Source: Acanthaster planci (lineage: Eukaryota; Echinodermata; Asteroidea; Valvatida; Acanthasteridae). From it: DNA of 64,000 nucleotides. The notes below the pieces were generated by a model, which saw only the letters and a program-made list of their open reading frames with translations, had not been told where the DNA came from and ran no database searches. The stretch covers positions 2,274,612-2,338,611 of the forward strand of contig NW_019091356.1 in the NCBI RefSeq assembly GCF_001949145.1. The letters run 5' to 3'. Positions 11,101 to 44,401 of the stretch are shown here, one piece after another. The translations under genes were made by a program, and so were the position numbers. How positions within the stretch are numbered: the first letter of the stretch is position 1; each line of letters begins with the position of its first letter.

Positions 11101-12970
11101 TGGGGTTTAATCGATCAGCCCACTAATGGCTGATGGTCTCACAGCTGCCCCCCCCCCCACTCTGAAAATCTTTCCACTGCTGCTGACTTCACATTTAGCT
11201 TGGTGCCTCTTGAAATAATAGAGAGTTGCCTGTAGTGTACCTTTACACTGTTTGATTTTTGAGCATTCTGGAATGTTTTTGAAGGAATGCCTAGAAAAAG
11301 TCACACTAGTGTAGGAAAAATGTGCTCCCAATGCCAAGAAAAGCAGTCAGTGATCTCGTCACAGATGCTCCATATATCCACTGATCTCCACACATCCACT
11401 GATTCATCCACACGTATCCACAGGAGCGTTGTAGGCGACGTCCAGGCCAAAGCGAGCAGCATCCACAACAGAGTGGACAGCGTCGCCCAGGGCAACCAGG
11501 GCAACCAGGATTTCCTGCTGACCCACGAGCTGCGGGATAAAATCAGCTCACTGACCGGCGACGTCAGCCAACTACTCAGGAAAGCCACTGTGAGTGCCGG
11601 AAGCAGATTCTATCCCTCCACAACCCCTGAGTGTTGAATCAGCATCATGTGCATTTCCCATGTCCTCAGTGTGACCATTAGAATCCACAAGTGCCATATC
11701 CACAACATCAACCATCCAGTGTAATATCATTCCCAGCAAAATCCACTGCCTAGCCCTCTTTTCAACCATATCCACTGCCCAATCCACTGTCGTCCACATT
11801 TTTCCATTGTATCAACCACATTGCCATTCATCACCGCAGGGTAAGTCGCATGACACTCAGAGCCATCCACTTCCCAGCCCTGATTTCAACCAAATCTTCT
11901 ACCAGATTCTTCCCCTCATCCTAAATGTCTTGGATGTACAGGATGCGTCATGACACCAACCGGTGTTCAATCTAAAAAAAATCCACAACATTGACCGTCA
12001 TGCTTACCATTGCCATTCAACATGGTGCACCGCAGCAAATCGGGCCTGCACTGACCGTCTTATCCCAACTCCATCCAGAACTATCAATCGTATGGTCACT
12101 GGAAGCAAAAGTCCTAATTCCTTTTTCCCTTCATTTTTGTTTTCATCTTCCAGCAAGCCCCCACAGTGCAATGCCCACCTCAAGAGGAATACCCCAACTG
12201 TTTAACTCCAGTTTATTTCATTTTTCTGCTTGTTATACAAGGAGGTTTTTTCTTCTTATATGCTGTCTATAGGTGAGTGAGAACCTCATTTATGTACTTT
12301 TCGATAGTGACGAGTGCCAGGTACTCTATACCCCGAATGTTGGTACCTGGGTCTATTTTTCTTTCAGTTTTTATTACACAAAGCACACCACTCTGTATTA
12401 GATCATTTCTCTGAAAAGAAATTACACCTTTGCGTTGATCATTTGGCATGAAAATGAAGTGGAAGCCTTGTAAGTTAATCCCAAGAATGCCTCCAGACTA
12501 ACTGTTCTGGTTTATACCAAGTTTCAAATGCCAACCAAGCGTAAAAAGGAAATATGACCATGGGAGAATCCTTGATATCTTGCCTCAGGTTCTCAACCCT
12601 GTTACCCTTCAAGATCCTTCAAAATCCACGGGGAGGGTATGAAGGATGTTGAAGGATTGAGGAAGGTACATTCCAGCCACCATCACTGTACATGGCACTT
12701 GACGCCTCTGGATAAATACGAAGACTGTGCCCCTGGTTTCCTTCCTCAGTGGCGAAGGAAACCAGTCGAGTGCTTGATGATTTAAGAAAGTTCCCTGTAA
12801 GAATGCCTTCAAAATTGTGGCTGTGGTAACGATGATGCCATCCAGCCCCCCCCCCCAAATTAGAAACCTCACCGATTTGTAATTGTTTTGTATTGAAGTC
12901 AATTTGTTGTCTATTTTTCGTTTTTTCCTTCAGGAGTAAACAAGAAGCGGCAGCCAAGAAGTTTTACTAG
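5112..12970 (+). CDS. LMAN1: ERGIC-53 / LMAN1, mannose-binding cargo receptor
   Basis: LMAN1 is a type I membrane lectin that cycles between ER and ERGIC and, with MCFD2, exports glycoproteins. The 13 coding exons are 5112-5277, 5758-5814, 6841-6938, 7620-7937, 8460-8583, 8872-8930, 9063-9160, 9752-9806, 10324-10394, 10753-10968, 11424-11589, 12154-12272 and 12934-12970. They total 1584 bp (527 aa; human about 510) and every phase agrees. Domains: signal peptide 1-23; L-type lectin domain about 28-270 with RRFEYKHSFKGPH, the metal-site region FDSFDND (151-157) and RDFRNKPYPVRAK; acidic coiled coil about 275-475; lumenal C483 and C492 just before the membrane, spaced as in the human oligomerisation cysteines; transmembrane 496-515; tail SKQEAAAKKFY with the KKxx retrieval and C-terminal aromatic export signals. 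The start at 5112 has a strong Kozak context (AAAATGG). An in-frame ATG at 5073 has a poor context and would add 13 hydrophobic residues. The lectin loop after WYVDKK is about 16 residues longer than in human. Confidence 0.97.
5815..6840 (+). other. LMAN1 intron 2
   Basis: AT-rich intron with no exon, tRNA or clear repeat seen. Intron 1 (5278-5757) is similar and has three TAGGCCTA-type words, near 5429, 5565 and 5611. Confidence 0.6.
6939..7619 (+). other. LMAN1 intron 3
   Basis: No feature recognised. The 61-codon open frame at 7173-7358 has no splice context or family similarity that I can see. Confidence 0.5.
8012..8195 (+). repeat. Two-copy diverged tandem repeat, period about 95 bp
   Basis: Copy 1 (8012-8106) and copy 2 (8107-8195) share GTCAAGGACCTGTCTGACC, a CAGTTACTG-GCTTGACC stretch, CAATTAA and TTTGGAAAGAGA in the same order, with scattered substitutions. 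It sits in LMAN1 intron 4, directly beside the SINE. Confidence 0.7.
8194..8392 (-). mobile_element. tRNA-derived SINE-like insertion with 14-bp flanking duplication
   Basis: The 14-bp direct repeat ATGTTTCATTCAGT occurs at 8194-8207 and 8379-8392 and brackets about 171 bp. On the minus strand, the insert contains a tRNA-like box A/box B head (8302-8231), preceded by about 76 bp and followed by a short AT-rich tail. The words CGCTCCAG and ATAACTGA occur both in the leader and in the tail, as if the unit were a partial dimer. A direct repeat of this length around a pol III-type head is the signature of LINE-mobilised SINE insertion. Confidence 0.65.
8231..8302 (-). pseudogene. tRNA-like sequence (Thr-GGT-like anticodon), SINE head
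   Basis: On the minus strand the D arm (TAGCTCAGTTGGTAGAGC) and T arm (GGTTCAAATCC) are well formed, and the anticodon loop ACGGTAT would carry GGT. The acceptor stem does not pair (GGGCTAG against TCCAGTC) and base 33 is C rather than U. It is therefore unlikely to be a working tRNA and more likely the pol III promoter head of the SINE. Confidence 0.6.
9930..10240 (+). repeat. GAGTC/GAGTT-rich simple-sequence patch
   Basis: LMAN1 intron 8 holds many spaced GAGTC, GAGTCT and CTGAGTC words (for example near 9945, 10030, 10075 and 10098). This looks like a decayed low-complexity or minisatellite array. No strict period is visible. Confidence 0.35.
11360..11900 (+). repeat. ATCCAC-rich low-complexity tract flanking LMAN1 exon 11
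   Basis: The word ATCCAC, or CATATCCAC, recurs on both sides of exon 11424-11589, for example near 11376, 11394, 11406, 11700, 11742 and 11769. The spacing is irregular. The splice acceptor of exon 11 (TATCCACAG) lies inside this tract. Confidence 0.45.
12733..12765. repeat. Short perfect hairpin in LMAN1 intron 12
   Basis: CTGGTTTCCTTC (12733-12744) and GAAGGAAACCAG (12754-12765) are perfect reverse complements separated by 9 nt. Confidence 0.6.
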
Positions 12971-14255
12971 TGACACAAAGCGGTGTATGTAAAACTTTGG
13001 GTTTTTAAATAATGAAGCTGATTTGCTTTTTTTTTAAATTTTTTTTTTGGGATGTCGCTTCTTTTACCTAGAGAATTGTGGACTATAAAATGTAATTGAG
13101 TTCTGTTGTGAAGAGAAATGTGAAACTCAACATTGCGAAGTTTTTTCTTTCAAATGAAATATGAATTCCATGAAATCTCTGATTTTTATTCCAAAGATCT
13201 GTTGTCTTCAGTCGCCGTATGTGAGAACTAAGAAATTATTCCAACTCGTGTTTATTCAGAACTGTCTTGGACATTATGCAATTACTATTTTTGTTTTGCC
13301 ACAACTGACCTAGAGATTTCAGTTGCAATTTGAAATATATTTATTTAATCTTAATGCAAAGCAGGTGCTAAAGTTTCAAGAAACTATTCACGATGTGTAC
13401 TTGCGAGGAATGTTAATGTAATTTATTCCATCAAAAGTCCAGTTTGGGGGACTTATTTTAATGCCAAATCACTCCGCGTCTTTAGGCAGAACCCAGGAAT
13501 TACATTAGTCAGCTAACCAGTTAAACTTCCTTAAACTCTACCGCTCTAGGTAGAATACTCTACTTCTTCCATGTTTCCTGAAAGAATTGCTCTCTACTTC
13601 AAGAAAACATGGAATCATATGCCAATTTTTAACTAGTTTTCCCCATTATTTGAAAAATATTGTCAGTCATCTGATTGGGAGAGTCATATTGCAGAAAAGA
13701 GGGAAAAATTGTGAAAATATTACACAGTGACTCAACAATTTTGTTTTATTTTGTGAAACTTTTGTTCAGTTGTTTCATATAAAAACCAGCTTTACCCTCT
13801 ACAGGTGCCCCGCTAGGATTACAAAGAATCTGGCTGCATACAGGAAGGTTTAATGACAGTAAACTTGCCATTACAAAGTTGCTACACCTGGCATGGTTCA
13901 CTTGTAGCACCATCACTGTCAGTAATTCTCACGTGCAACCGGACTATTCGATCAATTTCAACAAGCATATTAGGGTGTACGGTGTAATATACTGAGTATT
14001 GCCAGTCGTTATTAACATAGCCTGTTTGACAGTGACGGGCGTTTCGGGCCAGGGCGAATGCAAAAGTGAAGGGGATTTGACGTTGCCAAACATTTGCAGT
14101 GAAATGCGCTCAAGTTGGAATTTGTTCAGGGCTAACATCTGATCTGACATCAGATAGTTGTAATGTTGTTCGTACCATTCCAGTGCCCTACCTAAGTATA
14201 TCTATGCCTGTGATAGGTTGTCAGCAAACCTGTGTCAAGTTCACTTTCACCATAT

Positions 14256-14772
14256 NNNNNNNNNNNNNNNNNNNNNNNNNNNNNNNNNNNNNNNNNNNNN
14301 NNNNNNNNNNNNNNNNNNNNNNNNNNNNNNNNNNNNNNNNNNNNNNNNNNNNNNNNNNNNNNNNNNNNNNNNNNNNNNNNNNNNNNNNNNNNNNNNNNNN
14401 NNNNNNNNNNNNNNNNNNNNNNNNNNNNNNNNNNNNNNNNNNNNNNNNNNNNNNNNNNNNNNNNNNNNNNNNNNNNNNNNNNNNNNNNNNNNNNNNNNNN
14501 NNNNNNNNNNNNNNNNNNNNNNNNNNNNNNNNNNNNNNNNNNNNNNNNNNNNNNNNNNNNNNNNNNNNNNNNNNNNNNNNNNNNNNNNNNNNNNNNNNNN
14601 NNNNNNNNNNNNNNNNNNNNNNNNNNNNNNNNNNNNNNNNNNNNNNNNNNNNNNNNNNNNNNNNNNNNNNNNNNNNNNNNNNNNNNNNNNNNNNNNNNNN
14701 NNNNNNNNNNNNNNNNNNNNNNNNNNNNNNNNNNNNNNNNNNNNNNNNNNNNNNNNNNNNNNNNNNNNNNNN
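14256..14772. other. Assembly gap (517 N)
   Basis: A run of N. Open frames drawn across it are artefacts. Confidence 1.
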
Positions 14773-16827
14773 CCTATTCGGGCAGGAAACCCATACCTGT
14801 TTCCAGTTACGGGGTCCTCAGTCACATAGAGGCATTATGGCCGTGTGTGGCTTGACTTGAAGATCGAAACACAAGTGACCTTTAACCCTGATTTGCCTTT
14901 GTAAATGTCTGATCTTGTTCACAGTACGCTGTTTTACAAAACACCAGCTGTTTTAAAATCATGTCACAAATGTTGTGTGGAACAGAGAAAGGAATCTTTA
15001 GGGGAGGTGACTGATAATTGCTTCTCTCTCTCTCTCTCTAGTAAAGGTCTTTTCTCCAAAATTCCTAGAAAATGTTCAGATGAAAATGAGATAGCCCTTT
15101 GACATTGTAATGCAGAGATTTCCCACAGCAATACAAGTAAACTTAGGGTGTACTCCTCCGCCAAAAGAAATTCATGTTTTGACAGGGAAAATCTCTCAAA
15201 TACTTTCACATGCGTGATTAAAAAAAGAGAAAAAATATTTTGGATTATAGATAGTATTTGTGAATCCAGCTTGAAAGAAACTAAATTCTACTGGCTGACT
15301 GTAAGTTTTCGTTACTTGGAACTTTTGATCTGTTTTCTCAAAGTTGAATGAAAGTAAACTTATAAAAAGGACTTCTCAACTTTATATTTTTCATTTTTTT
15401 CCCCTCCTCAGGATTTTTATCTCTTTCAACTTTTTTCTTTTATTCATAGCTATATGTTCTGTTTTAGAAATCTAGACAATGTATGATGTAATTTATTCGT
15501 GTATCGTGTTTGTATTGATTGCCTGTTGAGGGTTCACTGTGGGCGGAGTAAATGTAGAGATCCGTTGGTAAATTTAGAAGCGCTGTGGTGCTTTGTGCTT
15601 GCATGACAGTTTGTCCAATGCTTGAAAGTTGTAAGTAGCCTTGCTCTGAGGCAGGGGCAATTTTTAATGACTTGACTTCCATCTTTTTTCCCAAGAAGTA
15701 TACAGCCAAGGAGATAAGCCTTTTTTCTACTGGCAGACACTGTTTTATTACAAAATTGTGTTTAGGTCTCCCACCACTTTGTCTAAAAACGCTCACAGGC
15801 CGCTGAAATTTAAAACCTCAGAGAGAAAGACCGTGGAAGCAGTGGCCTCCGAAGGTTAGAACATCCAGATATTCTTGAATTGGATGGATACGGCATGAGG
15901 CTAGTCAAAGCCGAGACCACTGTTTTTATGGTCCATTGCTTTCCCCAAAGTTAGCATAATTTGGCTTGTGTGACATTGGACAGTATATCAAGAATTTGTA
16001 TGTACTTATTTTTGGTCAGTTACATTACAGAATGCTAAGATTGATCATCAAACATTACTAGGTAATGTACTTGTATATGATCTTTTTGTTGCTGATGCCT
16101 ATTACACCAGTGGCGAAGTATCCTTTTTTGCTGTCTGATATAGCCCGCTGCATTCCTCTGTTGGCTGTTGTTTCAGAAATCTGCCACCGGTGATTACAAT
16201 TCTTGCCAAATTTCCAATCTCTGTTTCAGATCAGTTAGAGATCTCCCAAGATGTCAGTAGAGCCTAGACTTATGCTGTTGGTACCGTGGTTCTTTTTATT
16301 TTCTTTCGAAGGGCATTTTTGGCCGCCTAACATTCCGTGTCGCATGTAATATGTTATCATGGCTGTGAGAAATTACGATTTATTGTATCTGAAATTAATT
16401 GTGAAATAACGCTCATGTATAGTTTCTTTCAAAGCACCCTGAAGTTGTGTCTTTACGACGTAGCTGTTGGTTCAGTTGTAATTATACACAATTCTTGCGG
16501 TGCAGGCCACGGCTGGAATAATGATGACCCCCCTCGGAAGCCATTCATGGGGGCCAGTCATGTTTAGCAGCGAGCAGTGTTTCTGCACCCACAAACACTT
16601 CAGACCTGTAAGCACACACGCTGTGACTCGGGCAAAAAGTACAGCATTTTTTGTTCTCTCCATGTTGTCATTCCTTCTCTCAGTCAGAAGTGGAGGGGTC
16701 AAAATACACCTGTCTATCCTGGCATTAAAGTGGACCTTGACTTTAATGTAAGAGCATAAATTATTCTAATTACAGCTTCCATGCAGATGCAGGCAAAGAA
16801 CAGGTTGCAGATGCTCGAGACGACAAA

Positions 16828-16833
16828 AATAAA
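16828..16833 (+). promoter_or_regulatory. Candidate LMAN1 poly(A) signal
   Basis: AATAAA on the plus strand about 3.9 kb after the LMAN1 stop codon, close to the tail-to-tail boundary with SMAD4. Confidence 0.3.
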
Positions 16834-17334
16834 AATCATCAGGGAAACAATATTAGGCTCTTTTTAATAGCGTTTCTGTGCGATATATCTCGTAGGATTT
16901 GTCATCAACTTTATACATCTGTGGACTGATGTTCGGGTGTGCTCCGAGCATCTGAACCAAGTCTTCTTACTTGTAATGTTCACATTTTCTTCAGTGATTG
17001 AACAGTAACTGGGGGTGGTGTGTGTGTACTAATTGTGGGGGAATGAAGCCTTCCGTGTATTTTGAGCGAGAAAACATTAAACCTGAAGAACTAAATTTCA
17101 TAAAATGGCGTCCGAGTTCTCTTTCTTATGAACAATAATTAATCTCAAGTCGATGGCTGTGATTGTGATTGATGAAAGTGTCTGATCACTTTTCACGGGG
17201 CAAAAGCGAGCTTTACTCCAGTTTTTTTTAAATGAAGTGCCCTATTCTTCAAAACCATTTCGAAAAAAAATACTTAAACACCACTGAAATAAGCAACATG
17301 TTTGAGCATGCATTCATATTTACAGACAAACACA

Positions 17335-17340
17335 TTTATT
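17335..17340 (-). promoter_or_regulatory. Candidate SMAD4 poly(A) signal
   Basis: TTTATT on the plus strand reads AATAAA on the minus strand, 5.1 kb after the SMAD4 stop. An alternative lies at 20556-20561, which would give a 1.9 kb 3' UTR. Confidence 0.35.
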
Positions 17341-20300
17341 TAAAAACTGACTCTGTATTTTAACCAGACAAGTATTTCAAGATCAAATTGTATTGTAAGC
17401 ATTAAAAAAAACTACGATTCAAATGTTTGACGTCACTACGTGTAAATGACATTTGTTTCCTGTCCACACCCAGGTCTTTGTTGACACAGAACGTGTCAAT
17501 ATAATGTGAAAATTCTTGAAGACTTCAGTCATGGGGAACTGAAATAGAATTCATGATAAAAGGATTAATATTTTAAAGAAAACTTACGCAACTGTTAATG
17601 AACGACAGTTGTTAATTGACGGCAATAAACACAAAACATTCATGAACAGAAGTACAGATGGACGTACATTTACTTGTAAACTGACTTCCATTTAAGAAAT
17701 ATAATTATGCACAGTCGAGTCAGACTGGACCCCTGAGTCATTGAAGACTGATTTACTTGATATGTAAACGGAACAAACTTTCAAAGGACAGGGCCACAAG
17801 TAATAAATCTATCACTAAACTATGAGAACATTTTCTGAAGTCTTTTTTTCCCCTGAAATCAAATGTCAATCGACTGATAGAATTTCTAGCATTGAGTTCT
17901 TCCACTGCTTTATGTTCCAGCAACTATTCTGCCCTCCCCCCAAAAATGACTCGAAAAAGAGCTATGTTTCCTAGACTAGGGAAACTCAAGTCTGGTGAAC
18001 CTCACTCTAATGTTATCTGCATCTCACTGTCAAATAAATAGCCACGTCAAATTTCTTCAAAACTGTTTTCTCTCAAAAGTGGTACCACTTGTAATCAGTT
18101 GCATTTATAAATTTACGAGTGTAATTGCATTGGGGTTAGTCTTGTGGCTAGGGTCAGCTTCAAACTTCCTCCTGAGATTAATGACAATACAACAGTCCAA
18201 GAGTTCAGTTTCGCAAAGAAAAACCTGACAGCTGGATTTTTGAAATTTGGCAGTTTTGTTCGGTGCTACTGTCCACCTTCCCAAGTACAAGTCATTCGAC
18301 ACGATGCTTGAATTGAAGTCACACATTGATTCATTACAAATGGCTATGGTAAAATTTACGTCAAAATCACCAAAATCAAGCAAAATATGATACATGACGC
18401 ACAGCTGTTGGGCTGAAATAAGGCCACAGAAAGCTTGACAACACAGTCACTCCATCTTATGGGTTCCATGCACAATGAGGCCGGGCCCGACTACCTGGTT
18501 CCCGCCTCGAGGACAAATGAGTAAGAGTGATAATGGAGGGACGGGGAACAGTCTACCTATGTCCACTGGTATACGTACATTATTTAAGATGAAGACTATA
18601 GCACGTGTCAACCAGTGAAGGTTATCAGCTGTTGGTGGTCACTCCCAAGGGAAATGGTTGCCTGGTATAAATGAAGCATCCTCCCTCACCTGTGCCCAGA
18701 GCCCCGTTTGTTCCGTAACCGTGGTATTTGGTACTGGCTATGTCACCAACATTTGAGAATGAAAAACACAAAATGTAATGCATGTAGACACTCCCTGCTA
18801 GTCAACGTACAACCTCACACGAACACACAAAGTTTCTTGACTTGGAGGGGGAAAAGTATTTTAACTCATATTTTTGAGTGCATAATATCACAGTCCTTTC
18901 ATGTTGACAGCGACTCTTACAGCATCGACATGTACAATGTTCTTAAAAAGCAATACACTTCTCAGGCACTGTCTTCTGGCGACTGATTCAAATGTTTAAT
19001 ATAAAACACTTGCATCAGAGCAAACATTCAGCATTCCACGGATGGTTCTTTTCAAAAAAAAGACAGAGCCCTGGCTTCTTCTTCTCATTCAAATTGGTCA
19101 CATGATTACTTTCCACTTATTCAAATTTATTCATGATTACTTCAAATGTTCTGTAGTTACATCCATTACATGGGAAGGCATTCCATTTTTGGACAGAGAG
19201 AGGCTTAAGTCCAAGCACCAATCAGAGCAAGTGCGTAGGCTTTCTTGTTATAATCAAAATTTAGGCCCAACTGAGAGCAATGACCCATTGAGTATGCAGC
19301 CCCTGCCAAGGCTGTTTTCCAGTGCTCAGTGTCATCACTGTCTCAGGTATCGTCTCTTTTTTTAAACCTCCCAAGTTTGAAAATGTGAGCTCAATAGTAA
19401 GTTCAACAGTGTCACAGAAACATCAAAAAGATGCAAACAAGTGACAGTGCTTCAATTTAATTTGAGTGCTGCAGACCTACAATCAGAGATTGACTTTGGA
19501 GAGGAAGTCTGAGACGGGGACGAGGTCAAGTAAACGGCTCGAGCTCAAAAACGAGGCAGCTTGACCCCCCCCCAAAAGATGACATAAACCAGGAATGAGT
19601 TGTGCACATTTGTTGTTAGGGACACACTGTCCTAATGATGACGCAATGACAATCATTGGAATGCCACCCAATCTTTTTAAACACAAATCCACAAAGATAT
19701 TCATTAATCTGCTCTTTAAAAAACGAGTTTGATAGACTTAAAGGCTTAGTATTTGTACAAATATTAAATTCCAAACATCGGTTTGTGAAATTGTGAAATA
19801 TATAACTCTATCCTGTTCCTTCCTTTCTCAACCCACCCAACTATCTATGAGAAGTAATTAGGGCTGAATATGAAGGATGAAACATTCAGTTCTTGAAACC
19901 AAATCAAAAACCAAAAAATCTGCATGCTTTTTAAAGCTAAATTACATACAAAGCTACTGAGAATACATCTATAATGCAAAACAATGAACATGGTGGCAAA
20001 TTTCGAAGAGTGTCTACTGACGACAAAACCTTGACACAAACCATTTGAAATGAACAAGAAACAAAATAAAACCAGCCATACAGATTTTGCAGAATACCAA
20101 CTGGGTGACCCTCTTCAGAGCACTCAAAGTTCAAATTCGTGGGCATGCTATTCGCAGCAAAAGAACACTCAGCAAATGCATACGCTGAAGAGCCAATATC
20201 GCCTACGAATATCGAAAGGGCTATAGGCCTACACCACATTATAGTTTGGTTGGTGCTTGGTGGTCTGTTCTTGCTGAGCAAGTTTTTTTTTTTTCCCCTG

Positions 20301-22415
20301 CTTAGGGCCGTGTCTGAATCACTAGGCTGCGGCTGAAAATACACACAACCCCATGGGAACTTGCTGTGGCTTGTGTGCAATTTCTAGCCACAACCAAGCA
20401 CATGTAATTCAGATACTGCCTCAGCAAAGTTCTGCACTCGGTGGTTACATAAAATAAGGTTCCTGGTTCTCAACAGAACCTAATGCAGTTCTAAGGAATA
20501 ACTGGATGAGGTAAACGTTCCCTTCAAACTTAAAGGAATAATTTGAATGGCTTGCTTTATTCCCACTCGTGAATGGCAACTCTGTCCACATCAATAGTAG
20601 CTTACGTGACGAAATGACGACAGCAACTATGATTCATTCTTTGCTAACGCTCTCATTAAACCAAAATCGCACTGTTGTATATATTTATACACTACTCAAA
20701 GTTTGCCTATCACCAAGGTGGACACTGGAAAGCTGCCATGCCTGCCTTTGTGCCGAGCAGAGTCGACCTTTAGATCAAATTAAAAATCTATCCTGCCAAA
20801 GTCGGCTGGAAGGAAGGCGGGGATGTAAGGCTCAAACGCGTCTCAAAAATACAAGAGGGTACCTTTTTAAAACCAAAGAGGCAATAATCAGTAGATGGAC
20901 TCGCACAAAAAAACATAATACATGTAGCCACTACTGACTGATATCCCGACACCACATCCCATTCACAAATTTGGCCTACGACATTTCTTTATCCTCTAGT
21001 TTGGCCGCCGAATCTCACATGGTTTCCTAGACTGAAAAAAGGGGCTGAAAATAGTGAGCCGTCACGTCCTTAAACAGTATAAACTCGCATCTCTGCGCTG
21101 CTTTCTGTACATGTTATAAAAATCACTACTAACACTTTCAATCTGTTATTCTCAGAAAAAATTCTCTACACAACTGAGTCCATCTTGTCTTGGAAGAACA
21201 GCATACATATTACATTAGGTATAAAATACATTCATTACAAATACGACAGAAAGGTTGTCCTCATTTTTCACCTCTTACACCACTCCAAATTCAAGCTAGA
21301 AGCTACAAGATCTTGTCCTTTTCTTCATTGGCTTCAAAGTATAGTAATCCTTAACATTCTTTCCTGATCATATTTACATACATACACCTGGTTGTTAATA
21401 GCTTCTCACCTGTAGCATCCTGGGGGAGGAGTGAACAGCCAGAATTCCCAAGGTGATTTTTTTTCCTGCTCTTTTGCGCCCCAGGGTAACAACTTACATT
21501 GTCAACCGCTGTTGAAAACTTGAGGCCACATTCAAACCTGCTTTAACCTGCTTGTGACTAAGACAATCCATTCTCTGGCCAGTATCAACCACTGTTTTTA
21601 CATATTACAAAGGTTACACGTGATTTAACTTTTGACAATAACTGACCTTCCATTTTCACCGCGAAATGCATAGAATGAACACACTCAACAGACTAGTTTA
21701 GGTCCGAGAGATCTATGTATGCGCTGAATGAAATATAACTAGCCATGTGTATTCAACTCACAAGAGCTGAGAGAAGCACAAGTAATGTGCACGTATGCAA
21801 ATGGTGCAAGAGCACGCAACCAATTTACAACTGAACGTACACAAAAAAAATGTTCAACTGAATGTGCACAAAAAATTTCAACAGTATGTGTACAACTTTT
21901 TTTGCTGAATGTGCACACAAAAAAATTTGATTAAATGTGCGCACAATTTTTGAACTTAACAGAAAACAGACAATTGTTGGGGTTCACTTTCTACACGGAA
22001 GGAGTGGTCTTTGCCACCCGAGGCAAGTCTAAACATCCCTTCTTCAGTTTCACAACATTTCAATGTTTTAGGAAGCGGGGAGAGGGGCAGCATGCAGCAT
22101 CAAGTTGTGGAAAATCTCTGACAAAAATGCTGGGATGCCGACCAAGCTTATCAGCAATCAATCCAACAATAAAAACTCCGGCAACTTCTCAAGGGGAATT
22201 TTCTGACATCCTCCGGCAACGTCTAGTCCAGTCCACACTCAGGGAGTCCAACAGTGGCAATGTGTACAGAGTTCAAAGAAAAAGCATGTCCACCCCCAGA
22301 AATCTGACTGACCATTTCCCCTTGCAGCACTTTGTACAAATTTGTGAGTTTCAGATCAAAACTCCAAGAGTTATCGGGGACGCCTGGAGAAAATGTCTTT
22401 TAAGTCGCCTCCTTC
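17341..22415 (-). other. Presumed long 3' UTR of SMAD4
   Basis: About 5 kb with no recognisable exon on either strand. The open frames here (for example 19937-20380 and 21935-22522) lack family similarity, and the latter runs across the SMAD4 stop codon. A small tandem array lies at 21826-21950. Confidence 0.45.
21826..21950. repeat. Degenerate tandem repeat with AACTGAATGTGCACAAAA core
   Basis: About five units of 25-30 bp resembling CAACTGAATGTGCACAAAAA follow one another with drift (ACTGAACGTACAC, ACTGAATGTGCAC, CAGTATGTGTAC, CTGAATGTGCACAC, TTAAATGTGCGCAC). The same 20-mer, TTCAACTGAATGTGCACAAA, appears once in LMAN1 intron 5 near 8776. Confidence 0.6.
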
Positions 22416-43251
<20,836 letters not shown>

Positions 43252-43705
43252 CTAGGATTCTATGAATCATGTCATTTAACAATTGGACACCATCAACGAT
43301 AGTGGAGTACTAGAATCTTCCATGGGCCTTGTGTATCACTAACTGATTTCACTCAAACAAGCTCATAACATGAATAAAAAATCCTCGGATTTCACCTCAA
43401 AAAAGTCCTAAAACTGTCTAACAAGATACACTGTACTTGTACTACGACACATTTTCAAATACTAGGGTGCTCACGTGTGACAACACACTAGAGACCGAGG
43501 CCAGATCAGCGCAACAAGACCGCTGACTCCATCTGCAGAAAGCAATACAAGTCACTGTACAGAGTGTACATTCTGCGTGCCAGCATACAGTACACAGTGC
43601 AGATCGTCCCTTGAACAACAGCATTCGGCATTTAAGCCTACAAAACACAGCTCTCACCACTTTGGGCAGCACTGAGAGAACCATGGGGTGGCACTGCAAC
43701 TAAGA

Positions 43706-43833
43706 TATAGAGGGTTTACATGGCTGCCATCTTGTGGGCCAGTGCTTTTGCACCACTGGGTTTGCACAAAGAAGGTTTCCCTGAGGAAAAAAACAATTGC
43801 CCTGCAAGGCAGCTACCATGCAAAGCCTCCATA
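43706..43833. mobile_element. TA-flanked MITE, copy 2
   Basis: TA (43706-43707 and 43832-43833) flanks a 124-bp insert starting TAGAGGGTTTACATGGCTGC and ending AGCTACCATGCAAAGCCTCC plus A. It is homologous along its length to 35062-35186. TA duplication fits the Tc1/mariner group. No coding capacity. Confidence 0.7.
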
Positions 43834-44245
43834 TCAATGCTTGTTTCTACTGCTCTAATTGGTTGACTTCATTCAGTTGGCCCATTGTGGCGCTCACTGA
43901 GTTAACCAACAGAATTCTGTAACCCTGAATTCAAATTAAATAACAAAAACAATGCAAATCTGCTGTCCACTGTCTAAAAACCTTAATTACCATGGCGGAA
44001 AGAATTCCACAGGCCTATCATTAGACCAATTTCTGCATGTCATATCCACCGCCAAGTCTGTCCAACTTTCAAGCCCGTTCACGCTGTTCCCATTAGGTAA
44101 AAGACCCCCCTTCCTTTTTAAAATTTCTTTAAAAAAATTATACCCCCTGCCTTCATTCCTCTTTAAACATGTTAAAACTAATAGACCTTCTTCCTTTTTT
44201 AAATTTCTTTAAAATTTTACTCCATCTTCAAAGGATCATACCCAG

Positions 44246-44401
44246 CAGTGGCAGAAGATTTTCAAAGTGGGGGGTCATAATTGTGAGACCATCAAGCATC
44301 AACCATTAACACACCGATCCATTAAGCCCCTCTCTATTTATAGGACCTGCCAAAAAGGGGAGGGGGGCACAAGCCCCGTCCCCTTGAATCCACAGCCAGT
44401 G
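44246..44401. mobile_element. Possible decayed MITE with CAGTGGC ends
   Basis: CAGTGGCAGAAGATTTTCAA at the left and the inverted CACTGGCTGTGGATTCAAGG at the right are imperfectly related. The interior is G/C-run rich (GGGGGG, CCCC), like common invertebrate CAGTGGCGGA elements. Weak. Confidence 0.3.

Larger units (their letters stand above)
12971..17334 (+). other. LMAN1 3' UTR and convergent intergenic space
   Basis: No coding exon is recognised on either strand. It holds the assembly gap at 14256-14772, a (CT)n run around 15022-15040, and a weak hairpin near 13568-13614 (TTCCATGTTT against AAACATGGAA). Candidate LMAN1 poly(A) signals are AATAAA at 16828-16833 and ATTAAA at 17076-17081. They lie only about 0.3-0.5 kb from the presumed SMAD4 3' end, so the two genes are convergent and nearly abutting. 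Confidence 0.5.

Noticed and set aside
14099-14860. Long open frames across 14.1-14.9 kb
   Set aside because: They are produced by the N gap, which has no stops.
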